DNA of 7,214 bases from Myxococcales bacterium. GTDB taxonomy: Bacteria > Myxococcota_C > UBA6777. Each line of letters opens with the position of its first letter. The stretch's first letter is position 1. Under the pieces are notes generated by a model. It ran no database searches and was not told where the DNA came from. It saw nothing but the letters and a program-made list of their open reading frames with translations. The translations under genes were made by a program, and so were the position numbers. Below, in pieces: positions 1 through 6,278 of this stretch. Location of the stretch: the NCBI GenBank assembly GCA_027005175.1, contig JALTMC010000145.1, positions 1 through 7,214 on the forward strand. Reading direction: 5' to 3'.

Positions 1-273
1 TTTCATTGCGCCAGTGAGGCCCGCACCAAACGGTACATCGATCACAGTTTGTTGAAAGTACCAGGAGCGCAAGGAGCCATCGGGGTTGAAGGTTCGAAAG
101 CTCTTCCTTTCGACAGCTTGGGGCTGGGTGCGATCGATGTCAGGAACGTCTTGTGCACACCCTGCAAAGATACCGAGTCCTGCCGCAAACAAGACGCCAA
201 GGAGAGAGAGCACCAAGCGTTTGCACGGGGAGGAAAAGAGTGGTTTGGACGATCGTGGTGTCGAGTTGGGCAT
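1..273 (-). CDS. Putative lipoprotein, N-terminal 91 residues, runs off the left edge
   Basis: Reading the minus strand from the ATG at 273 gives an open frame to the window edge. The first 39 residues look like a lipoprotein signal peptide: a basic n-region with KR at 18-19, a hydrophobic stretch (LVLSLLGVLFAAGLGIF), then a lipobox-like FAGC with Cys39 as the lipidation site. Phe at -3 is slightly off consensus. The mature part begins AQDVPDIDRTQP and continues to WYFQQTVIDVPFG. From memory, a similar start (D-I-D-R-T-Q-P, later a T-V-I-D-V-P motif) occurs in large exported proteins of Myxococcota-like bacteria, but I could not check this. AGGA lies about 10 bases before the ATG and supports this start. 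The gene sits 119 bp downstream of the caspase-like gene on the same strand and could share its transcript. Function is unknown; the rest of the protein lies outside the window. Confidence 0.75.
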   Translation of the reverse strand, partial: MPNSTPRSSKPLFSSPCKRLVLSLLGVLFAAGLGIFAGCAQDVPDIDRTQPQAVERKSFRTFNPDGSLRSWYFQQTVIDVPFGAGLTGAMK

Positions 274-392
274 TGATGAAGTGTCCTTTTCAGGTGCTAC
301 CACAGGTGTTGGTCGCAAGGTGGGCTCTCTGAATGCCTTTGGGAGCATCTTTTTGGGGAGTGGCTTTGTGTTCGTCTCTCTTCTCTCTTCTC

Positions 393-2444
393 TTATTCTG
401 GGAGATCCCAACGGTCGAGATCGATGCCATACTTTCCTTCAAGCATTTCGACAAAAGCTTGGGTTTGCTCGTCGTTGACGTGGGTGTCAAAGTTTTCGAA
501 GATGATAGAGATATCCTTTGGATCGATAGCACCAAGACCCATGTCCTGGAAGTAGGACGCCATGGTCCCTGCGGCTGTTTCCTCGTAAACATCGAGATAA
601 TAGATGCCTTGGGCTCCTGCAAGGACCGCACGCATCGCTTCAAAGTTGGAGAGTTCTCCATACTTGTCCTCTGCGAGATCCATCATCACATGGGCCGTCA
701 CCTTACCGGCATAGAGGTCGCGATTCTCACCCATGAATTCGGGGTTGGCTTTGACACCGAAAAACGTTTCCGTTTTGTTGCCGATCTTGCGTTCTTTGAC
801 CTCCACGCGAACCAACTCACCGGGCTCTGGATCTTCTAGGATTCCGTCGGGGATGATGTGGTCGTAGTAGCTTTTGCCATAAGCAGAGCGGTCACCGTTC
901 TCATGCTCCAACTCCCAGTGGTAAAAAAGCTCGGTGTTTACGAAGGCGATGGAACGATTGAAATCTCCCATATCACGGCGTTTTTCAATGTTGAAGAGTT
1001 TGTCTTTGCCCAGCGCGCTGCGGTCGGCGCGTCCATCTCTGTCAGAATCCATGTGGTCAAACTTACGTCGCTCATCTGGATAGATGTAATTGTTGGCACC
1101 TTCGTCCCAAAAACGTTGACGTGTTTTGTTGCGCATATCTGCAAAGGTTTCACCGCCCGAGAACATGTTGTAGAGTTCTCGAACGCGAAGCTGTCCACTG
1201 TCCGAGTAGGTAGGGTCTAGTGTCCCAATCAACATCGCATCTGGGAATTTGTTGGAGAACTCTGCAAAGTTGTCTTTGCCTCGACAGTTGGCAATCAACA
1301 CTGTTTTGGGGAGGCCTTGGGCTTCTTCTGCGTCTGCAATGGCTTGTGAACCATTGCCGCCGAGTGCAGAGTGTCCCGAATAGATCACCACATGTGTTTT
1401 GGGGTCTGCCATCTTTTCCAGGAAATCCATCTCCCCCTTGTTGACGGTCACCTTCACTTGCATGTCTGGCTTCTTGCCATCGGGATCTTTGATCGTGCCT
1501 TCGTATACACGACGATTGTCTTTTTTGTCCTTTTTCACCATCTTAAAACCGAGTTCTTTGTAGAGAGAGATCTCTTCCTTCCAGAACTCTTCGTGGATTG
1601 TATGTTCCACCACAAGAGGTTGGGTTCGGCCTTTGGTATACTCTTCGATGGGGGCTGCTTTGGGAAGAACCTCGGCCTCTATCTCACGCAACGCGACCTT
1701 TTGAGCTGGGTCCATCGAACTCTCCAACTCCGTGATGGAGTTGAAGTAAAATAATCGCATCTCAGGATCTTTCTCTTGCGACAGTGCTTGCAGTCCACGA
1801 TCCAGTACTGCGCTGCGAAACTCTCCCTGTGTGCTGGGGTCGAGGTGATTTGCCATATCCAAGAGCATGGTCATCGAGCCGGCAAACATTCGCTCACGAG
1901 AGATCGTTCGACGACCTGTTTGGGACACGGTAAGGGCGTCGGAGAGGGTGCCAAACAATCGGCGCTGGGTGACTTCTGGCATCGCAGAGGTCGCGATGGT
2001 CTCCGACTGTTTGGAGGCGTGGTAGATCGCCGTTCCCAACTCCTTTAAGTTGGTGGGAAGTTTGCCATCTAGAGCCACACGTCCACCCGGCGTGATAGAG
2101 AGGCTGTGCTCTTTTCCAAACTCAGAGAAGTCGCTGAGGCTTACCTTTTGTCCACGGCCTGAAGCGGAACGCTCTGCCATTCCAGCAATAAACGATTGAC
2201 CCAAAATACGTTCAAGGGCTTCTTCGCGAGGGGGATTTTCAGCAAAGCGTCTTAACTCTGCACCGGAGCGAGGGAGCACACCAAAAGCCTCAAAGGCTTC
2301 TCTCCTCCAACTTCGGCGAGAGCGAATATGACGTGACGCAGTGGCTGCTTCACCCTTATCGACCTTGCCATCAGCATTGCTGTCCATACGATCCATCAAC
2401 GCTGCGATGTTGGGGTCTGAGATGTTTTTGATAGAGATACTCAT
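393..2444 (-). CDS. EF-hand protein with caspase-like (clan CD) His/Cys motifs, 683 aa
   Basis: Residues 21-32 (DSNADGKVDKGE) form a canonical EF-hand loop, with ligands at 1, 3, 5, 9 and Glu at 12. A second loop at 466-477 (DSDRDGRADRSA) keeps the Asp positions but lacks the final acid. In between, a hydrophobic strand leads into YSGHS (His358) and a second into LIANCRG (Cys387). This is the arrangement of caspase, metacaspase and CHAT peptidases (compare YSGHG and QACRG). The 29-residue His-Cys spacing is short for a caspase. There is no signal peptide or membrane segment, so a cytoplasmic location is likely. The regions at 40-340 and 490-683 match nothing I recognise. The ATG at 2444 was preferred over the TTG at 2516 because the EF-hand follows closely and the extra 24 residues look non-coding, although only a weak AGG lies upstream. 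Cysteine peptidase activity and calcium control are inferences. Confidence 0.85.
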   Translation of the reverse strand: MSISIKNISDPNIAALMDRMDSNADGKVDKGEAATASRHIRSRRSWRREAFEAFGVLPRSGAELRRFAENPPREEALERILGQSFIAGMAERSASGRGQKVSLSDFSEFGKEHSLSITPGGRVALDGKLPTNLKELGTAIYHASKQSETIATSAMPEVTQRRLFGTLSDALTVSQTGRRTISRERMFAGSMTMLLDMANHLDPSTQGEFRSAVLDRGLQALSQEKDPEMRLFYFNSITELESSMDPAQKVALREIEAEVLPKAAPIEEYTKGRTQPLVVEHTIHEEFWKEEISLYKELGFKMVKKDKKDNRRVYEGTIKDPDGKKPDMQVKVTVNKGEMDFLEKMADPKTHVVIYSGHSALGGNGSQAIADAEEAQGLPKTVLIANCRGKDNFAEFSNKFPDAMLIGTLDPTYSDSGQLRVRELYNMFSGGETFADMRNKTRQRFWDEGANNYIYPDERRKFDHMDSDRDGRADRSALGKDKLFNIEKRRDMGDFNRSIAFVNTELFYHWELEHENGDRSAYGKSYYDHIIPDGILEDPEPGELVRVEVKERKIGNKTETFFGVKANPEFMGENRDLYAGKVTAHVMMDLAEDKYGELSNFEAMRAVLAGAQGIYYLDVYEETAAGTMASYFQDMGLGAIDPKDISIIFENFDTHVNDEQTQAFVEMLEGKYGIDLDRWDLPE

Positions 2445-2465
2445 AACGACAATACCTGACCTATG

Positions 2466-2480
2466 ACAGCCTTTGGCTGT
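2466..2480 (-). promoter_or_regulatory. Small hairpin in the leader of the caspase-like gene
   Basis: ACAGCC and GGCTGT form a perfect 6-bp stem with a 3-base loop, 22 bases before the ATG at 2444 and downstream of the predicted promoter. It would lie in the 5' untranslated region, close to where the ribosome binds, so it may affect translation or transcript stability. The role is inference. Confidence 0.35.
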
Positions 2481-2523
2481 GGATGTATACTTTGACGAGA
2501 GAATTGTTCTTTGCAACCCCGCC

Positions 2524-2552
2524 AGAATACGTTATGCCACCCTTTCTGTCAA
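2524..2552 (-). promoter_or_regulatory. Sigma70-type promoter for the caspase-like gene
   Basis: On the minus strand the sequence reads TTGACA (2552-2547), a 17-base spacer, then TATTCT (2529-2524). The -35 box is a perfect consensus and the -10 box matches 4 of 6 positions at ideal spacing. Transcription would begin near 2517, leaving a leader of about 70 bases before the ATG at 2444. This also argues against the TTG at 2516 as the start codon, because it would fall at the very start of the transcript. Confidence 0.6.
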
Positions 2553-2611
2553 ATGAAACAGTGTGATAGAAGGGATTTTTTTCGGTTGTTGTCGCTTTTG
2601 CCTTGTTTGCT

Positions 2612-2719
2612 CTTGCGTTCCACAACCAAAGTGTTGTGACTGTTGTGGAGATCAAAGTACGATACCCGTACTTTGCGGCTGAGCTTGCGTTCCACAACCA
2701 AAGTGTTATGACTGTTGTG
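2612..2719. repeat. Two 36-bp direct repeats separated by 36 bp
   Basis: Copy 1 is 2612-2647 and copy 2 is 2684-2719. They differ at one base only (G2636 versus A2708), and flanking similarity stops sharply at both ends. Each copy starts CTTGCGTTCCACAACC and ends GACTGTTGTG. Each can fold: in copy 1 CACAAC pairs with the adjacent GTTGTG or with the later one, while in copy 2 the mismatch leaves only the later partner intact. The 36/36/36 dimensions resemble a minimal CRISPR unit. With two copies, a palindromic spacer and no cas genes in view, a duplicated intergenic hairpin element or tandem regulator site is at least as likely. Confidence 0.85.
2653..2675. repeat. Perfect 9-bp inverted repeat between the direct repeat copies
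   Basis: CAAAGTACG (2653-2661) and CGTACTTTG (2667-2675) are exact reverse complements with a 5-base loop ATACC. It sits centrally in the 36-bp interval between the two direct repeats. It could be a dimeric repressor operator or a structured RNA segment. It is not followed by a T-run on either strand, so it does not look like an intrinsic terminator. Confidence 0.75.
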
Positions 2720-2771
2720 CTTGTATCGCTGGGCTTTTGCTAGCATACGTTGAGAGTAGGGCATTGTGAAT

Positions 2772-4251
2772 ATGAATTGGCAACGTGCTGGCTTCTTGGT
2801 TGTGGGATTCAGCTTCTTTCTTCTCCCCGGACTTTTGGGGCTCGGTTGCTCCTCGAAATCGGACTGTTCTAAAAATAGCGATTGCTCCCATGGATTGCTT
2901 TGCGTTAAAGGAACGTGCCAACCATTATCTCGAACTTGCAAAGACAGTGGCGATTGTGGTGGAGCGACTCTTTATTGTGACATCGTCAATAAGCGATGTG
3001 TGGTCTGTCTCAAAGACTCTGATTGTTCCTCAGGAACAACGCTGCCACAATCAAGCCTGCTCCGTTGCCTTTAAACCCCAATGCCGATCCCATAAGGATT
3101 GTGTTGGGAAAAGTAGTCGATTTTGCTCTGGCAATGGCAAGTGCGAATGGCAATGTATGCTCCATTCGGATTGTTCAAGAACACAACAATGCCGGGAGCA
3201 CTTGTGTGAAGCGTTGCCCAACAATAACTTTTGTGTAACAGACACCGACTGTGTCAAGAAGGTCAAAAAGCTTTGCTCTTCGACGGGGAATTGTGAGTGG
3301 GATTGTCGAAAAGATACAGACTGCCCCTCAAGCGCATCTTGCCAAAAGAACAAGTGTGTGACGGTTTCATCAAACTGTAAGTCTGACAAAGATTGCCCTC
3401 GCTCTGATCTGTCCAAGTGTTTTGTGTCGTCGGGGCAATGTGTTGCTTGCCTTGTCCCCAACGATTGTCCCTCGGGTAAGTCTCGGTGTGTTCATCAAAA
3501 GTGTGAAGCCAATACTACTCCTGTTGATTGCAGTAAAGGGTGCACTGTCGGTGAATTTTGTGCCAATGGGAAACGCTGCATCAAGAAGCCCACAGCATGC
3601 CAAAACATCGGAGACTGTCTCAAAGGAGAGAACTGTATGCAGTTGGGCAAGGGAGTGAATGCTTGCTTGCCCATATGTGATCCAACACAAAACAAAAGCA
3701 AAACAGACCGGACCAATGCGTCGTGCTGGCTTAACTTTGGTTGGTGTTACGGTATCTCCAACGACAACCCCAAAGATGGTGCCTGCTATCCTCCTCAACT
3801 TAATATTCGCAAATGGAAAGAGGAGTGTGGTCAGGAGACAAAGCTCGACAGTCCAAGCTATCACCTGTGTGTGAAGGGCCTCTCTTGTATTGATGATAAG
3901 GGGTCAAAGTATTGCTGGAAGCCTTGTGACCCAAAAAAGAATGTGGGTGGAAAACCCGATGTGGAAGACAAAATTGGCAATGCTCTGGTGTATACAGCGG
4001 TCAAGAAAGGAAATGCTTCTAGCTCTGCGGGGCTTGTCCTAACCAACAGTGGAAAGACCATCCAACTTTTGGATGCAAACAAGAAGGTTTTGGATCGCTT
4101 TGCCTACGGTGGGGCAGGTTGTTTGGGCAACAAAAAACAATCGGTGACAAAAAGTCCGGACTTGACTGGGGCTTGCAAACTGCATAGTAAAGCCTCTCCA
4201 ACGAAGGCACTCTTTTCTCCCGGTCGTCGAAGCAATGGCAAACCTTTTTAG
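2772..4251 (+). CDS. Cys-rich modular lipoprotein with C-terminal half of a lamin-tail domain, frameshifted
   Basis: The ATG at 2772 opens a signal peptide ending LLGLGC (Cys26), a lipobox-like site, so the product is probably anchored on the cell surface. About eleven Cys modules follow, mostly C-x5-C with Asp before the second Cys, then two Cys more (for example CRKDTDC...C...C). Short and long modules alternate. The first frame stops at 3074, but the module pattern continues in the +1 frame: skipping one base near 3039 gives DCSSGT-RCHNQAC, which matches DCPSSASCQKNKC in spacing. The joined product is 492 residues. Two C-x-P-x-CDP-type segments come next. Residues from about 403 match the second half of a lamin-tail domain (LTNSGKTIQLLDANKKVLDR, QSVTKSPDLTG, FSPGRRSNGKPF), while its first half is absent. 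The GTG at 2766 is an alternative start; AGGG lies upstream of both. The role may be adhesion or surface binding, but this is inference. It may be a decaying gene. Confidence 0.8.
3036..3042 (+). other. Apparent one-base frameshift site in the Cys-rich lipoprotein gene
   Basis: The signal peptide and first modules are read in one frame up to GGA-ACA (3033-3038). The remaining protein is read from CGC at 3040, so one base (A3039 or a neighbour in GGAACAACGC) is surplus. No slippery heptamer or stop codon lies at the junction, which argues against programmed frameshifting. A recent mutation or a sequencing or assembly error fits better. Confidence 0.75.
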
Positions 4252-4292
4252 CTTATAACTTCCTTCCGTTGGATGAGCCTTTATCGTGTTGG

Positions 4293-4316
4293 AGAAGCTA
4301 TCAAAGAAGCTATCAA
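4293..4316. repeat. Perfect tandem duplication of 12 bp
   Basis: AGAAGCTATCAA occurs twice in a row in the 150-bp convergent gap between the Cys-rich lipoprotein gene and the rhodanese-like gene. It does not form a strong hairpin. I see no intrinsic terminator in this gap on either strand, which is unusual for a convergent junction; rho-dependent termination is possible. Confidence 0.6.
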
Positions 4317-4401
4317 GTTATCGATGATCTCTGTGGTGTGTGCTTCCTTTTTGTCGCAAGGGGGTGGTCGAAGTTTGGTGATAGATAGAGTCGGGGAGCA
4401 G

Positions 4402-4800
4402 CTAGGACATGACATGTGAGATGGGAAAGCGAAGTTTGTTCCAAAAGTTCATTCCACCACGCAGGGAGGCCACTTTTGTGAATCCCATGGACTCGAGCAT
4501 TTGGGCAGCTTCTCCTGCAAGCTTTCCGGTTTCACTTACCAAGACACAAGAGCCTTCAACATCCCAGGTTTGGGCGAGCTGCTCTAAGGAAGAGAGGGGC
4601 ACAAGTTCAGAGCCTACAACATGACCCTGCTCGCCGGAGTACTCTGCTAGATTTCGAATGTCTACGATACGAACTTTTATGTTTTGTGTTGCTAGCCACA
4701 AGGCTTCAACCTCTGGAACTCCTTGGGGGTTGCGTTCAACGGGCCAGCTACTTGAAAGCTCTTGTTTCTCTGGGGAAGACTGCATTGTTTGCCTGACCAT
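4402..4800 (-). CDS. Rhodanese-like domain protein lacking the catalytic cysteine, 132 aa
   Basis: Residues 28-122 follow the single-domain rhodanese pattern: a buried strand with VDIRN (Asp47, Arg49), a GHVVGSELVPLSSL segment (the usual GHIPGA-N-P region), then an active-site loop and the C-terminal LRGGMNFWNKL motif. In active rhodaneses the loop reads roughly VYCRSGNRS. Here it is VLVSETGKLA, so the sulfur-carrying Cys is Ser89 and the Arg residues of the loop are missing. Sulfurtransfer is therefore unlikely; such domains are known to act as binding or regulatory modules. There is no signal peptide. The frame opens upstream to 4872, but AGGAG at 4807-4811 sits 6 bases before the ATG at 4800, and the first 24 residues of the longer version look non-coding. 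It lies downstream of the phosphatase gene on the same strand, 287 bp away, with its own predicted promoter. Confidence 0.88.
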   Translation of the reverse strand: MVRQTMQSSPEKQELSSSWPVERNPQGVPEVEALWLATQNIKVRIVDIRNLAEYSGEQGHVVGSELVPLSSLEQLAQTWDVEGSCVLVSETGKLAGEAAQMLESMGFTKVASLRGGMNFWNKLRFPISHVMS

Positions 4801-4806
4801 GGTTTT

Positions 4807-4811
4807 CTCCT
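4807..4811 (-). promoter_or_regulatory. Ribosome-binding site fixing the rhodanese-like start
   Basis: AGGAG on the minus strand, 6 bases before the ATG at 4800. It decides in favour of the 132-residue protein over the 156-residue reading that begins at 4872. Confidence 0.8.
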
Positions 4812-4911
4812 GGTGTGAACGCGTACCTTGTGGATTGGTTCGTGACGTCTGTGGTGTGAATCCTCTCCTCACTTACAGAACCCAAGCCGGATGTAGTGTC
4901 TTTTGAAACGA

Positions 4912-4940
4912 ATTATGTTTCGATTGCACGACTTATGCAA
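4912..4940 (-). promoter_or_regulatory. Sigma70-type promoter for the rhodanese-like gene
   Basis: The minus strand reads TTGCAT (4940-4935), a 17-base spacer, then CATAAT (4917-4912), matching the consensus boxes at 4 and 5 of 6 positions. The surrounding 180 bases are clearly AT-rich compared with the genes. The start would be near 4905, giving a leader of about 105 bases. Two short inverted repeats overlap the boxes: GAAAC/GTTTC (4905-4921) on the -10 and ATTGC/GCAAT (4923-4941) on the -35. These could be operator half-sites. Confidence 0.5.
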
Positions 4941-5047
4941 TATTTGTACTGTGGTAGTGAAAGTTTTTGAATTCTTTGTTTTATTGGTACATGTATTACA
5001 TGTTTTTACGCATATGGGCTGTGTTGTTTTACAAAGATGGCTTGTGT

Positions 5048-5074
5048 GTTTCAATGGTGGAATAACTTTGAAAC
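5048..5074. repeat. 6-bp inverted repeat just downstream of the phosphatase gene
   Basis: GTTTCA (5048-5053) and TGAAAC (5069-5074) are exact reverse complements with a 15-base loop, 14 bases past the stop codon of the minus-strand phosphatase gene. There is no T-run after it, so it is at most a weak terminator or a 3' end stabiliser. Confidence 0.3.
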
Positions 5075-5087
5075 AAAAGGTGAAACA

Positions 5088-6278
5088 TTATGGGACTTCA
5101 AGAAGTAGGAGAGTGAAGTCATCGTTGAAATCATCTTTTTCTTGAAAGTGTTGGATGGTGTGAAGGAGAGAGTTGAGTTGGTTTTCGAGTTGGTATTGTG
5201 CGGTTGCGATGAGTTCGATACAGAATCGGTCGAGTCCGAAGGCTTCTCCTTTGGGGGAGCTTGCTTCTAGCAGGGCGTCGGAGTAGAGGAAGACTCGGTC
5301 GCCATGGTTGAGAACGATGGAGTGAGCTTCAAAGGGTAGTCCAAGTGACATGCCGATAGCGGGGCTATCCGACTCAGTTAGAATTTTGCATTCACCTTCG
5401 GCAGTGATGAGGATTGGGAAGGTGTGTCCGCAGCGGATATAGTTGAGTTTGCGGGTGGGAGCATGATAGATGGCATAGCACATTGTGAGGTAGTGAGAGC
5501 TACTTTTTTGCGAGAGCATTTGGTCTAAAGATACAGCCACACTTCGTGGGGATGCCAGGGGTAGGCCCTTGAATTGGGTTGTTGCAGAGGTGGGTTGTTG
5601 GGTTTGCGCGAGTGCGGGCTTTAATGTGTGATAGAGCCAGGTTGAGAGCATCGCGGAAGCGACGCCGTGTCCTGAAACATCTGCGACATAGAAGCCATAG
5701 AGTTTTTGATTGACTGTGAAGAAGTTTACCATATCGCCACCGACATAAGAGCAGGGTTTGTAGATCCATGCCAGTCGGATATTTGTATCGAGCAGAGGGC
5801 TGATGGGGATCAGGCCTTGCTGTAATTCGCGTGCAATCTCCAGATCGTGTTGGACTGTTTGGTTGTAGAGTTGAAGTTGTTGTTGGTATTTGCGGATTCG
5901 AAGGAGGTTTCGGACTCTTGCCAGTAGTTCAACAGGGTGAAACGGTTTTGTCATATAGTCGTTTGCGCCAGCTTCCAGGCCACGTTCTACACCTAAGGGG
6001 TGGTTGAGTCCTGTGAGCAGAAGGATCGGAAGGTCTATGTTGTATGCAGGAGAGCGCAGGTGTTGGATCAGTGTCATTCCATCCATCACAGGCATCATGA
6101 TATCAACAAGTGCGAGGTCGGCTTTGCTGCGATGTTCGCGTAGCCAGGTTAGAGCTTCTTGCCCATTGTGGCAATGAATGATCTGATACCCTTCACTCTC
6201 GAGGCAGGCTTTTATCACATCCAGACTGGCGAGGTCGTCTTCCACAACAAGAATTTCTATGGATTCATGGGTCGGCAC
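5088..6278 (-). CDS. Response regulator fused to PP2C/SpoIIE-type serine phosphatase (RsbU-like output), 396 aa
   Basis: Residues 7-125 form a receiver domain: acidic pair Asp14/Asp15, phosphoacceptor Asp59 in LVDIMMPVMDG, Thr89, and Lys111 in YMTKPF. A helical, coiled-coil-like linker (about 126-155, including HDLEIARELQQGLIP) leads to a PP2C phosphatase domain. Its metal-binding motifs are visible: GGD (Asp182), ADVSGHG (Asp200), YSDALLEA (Asp334, usually TDG) and DDFTLLLLE near the end (Asp386/387). In this family a sensor kinase phosphorylates the receiver, which alters dephosphorylation of a Ser/Thr-phosphorylated partner, often an anti-sigma antagonist. Neither kinase nor antagonist is encoded here. 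Translation starts at GTG 6278; GGAG lies about 10 bases upstream and no in-frame ATG is nearby. The gene is divergent from the exported-protein gene at 6515, with 236 bp between them. Confidence 0.95.
   Translation of the reverse strand: MPTHESIEILVVEDDLASLDVIKACLESEGYQIIHCHNGQEALTWLREHRSKADLALVDIMMPVMDGMTLIQHLRSPAYNIDLPILLLTGLNHPLGVERGLEAGANDYMTKPFHPVELLARVRNLLRIRKYQQQLQLYNQTVQHDLEIARELQQGLIPISPLLDTNIRLAWIYKPCSYVGGDMVNFFTVNQKLYGFYVADVSGHGVASAMLSTWLYHTLKPALAQTQQPTSATTQFKGLPLASPRSVAVSLDQMLSQKSSSHYLTMCYAIYHAPTRKLNYIRCGHTFPILITAEGECKILTESDSPAIGMSLGLPFEAHSIVLNHGDRVFLYSDALLEASSPKGEAFGLDRFCIELIATAQYQLENQLNSLLHTIQHFQEKDDFNDDFTLLLLEVP

Larger units (their letters stand above)
2445..2771. other. Divergent intergenic region with promoter, hairpins and a 36-bp repeat pair
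   Basis: These 327 bases separate the minus-strand caspase-like gene from the plus-strand Cys-rich lipoprotein gene. The left third holds the promoter and a short hairpin in the leader of the minus gene. The right two thirds hold the duplicated 36-bp element and the inverted repeat between its copies. No convincing sigma70 promoter stands out for the plus gene. The second repeat copy contains TTGCGT, 16 bases, then TATGAC, which is a weak match at best. Short open frames in this region lack a ribosome-binding site or a recognisable product. Confidence 0.7.

Noticed and set aside
333-839. Plus-strand open frame opposite the caspase-like gene, and similar ones at 858-1220 and 1371-1754
   Set aside because: They lie antisense to a long frame with recognisable motifs, have no ribosome-binding site and no recognisable product.
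2612-2719. Functional CRISPR array
   Set aside because: Only two repeats, one spacer that is largely palindromic, no visible cas genes and a location between divergent promoters. It is kept as a repeat feature with CRISPR as an open alternative.
2785-3039. N-terminal part of the long plus-strand frame opening at 2785, read as the true start of the Cys-rich protein
   Set aside because: It lacks the Cys-module pattern and a clear signal peptide, while the overlapping frame from 2772 has both. Only the part after about 3040 looks coding in this frame.
3030-3045. Programmed +1 ribosomal frameshift
   Set aside because: There is no stop codon or known slippery motif at the junction, and the zero frame simply runs on to a stop at 3074. 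Mutation or sequence error is the simpler explanation.
3370-3864. Minus-strand open frames inside the Cys-rich lipoprotein gene (also 3051-3461)
   Set aside because: They are shadows of the plus-strand gene, whose repeated Cys pattern is clearly the selected reading.
4801-4872. 24-residue N-terminal extension of the rhodanese-like protein
   Set aside because: The strong AGGAG site 6 bases before the ATG at 4800 fixes the start there, and the extension looks like untranslated leader.
4869-5145. Small open frames in the AT-rich gap between the phosphatase and rhodanese-like genes
   Set aside because: They have no ribosome-binding site and no recognisable product; the gap is better explained as a promoter region.
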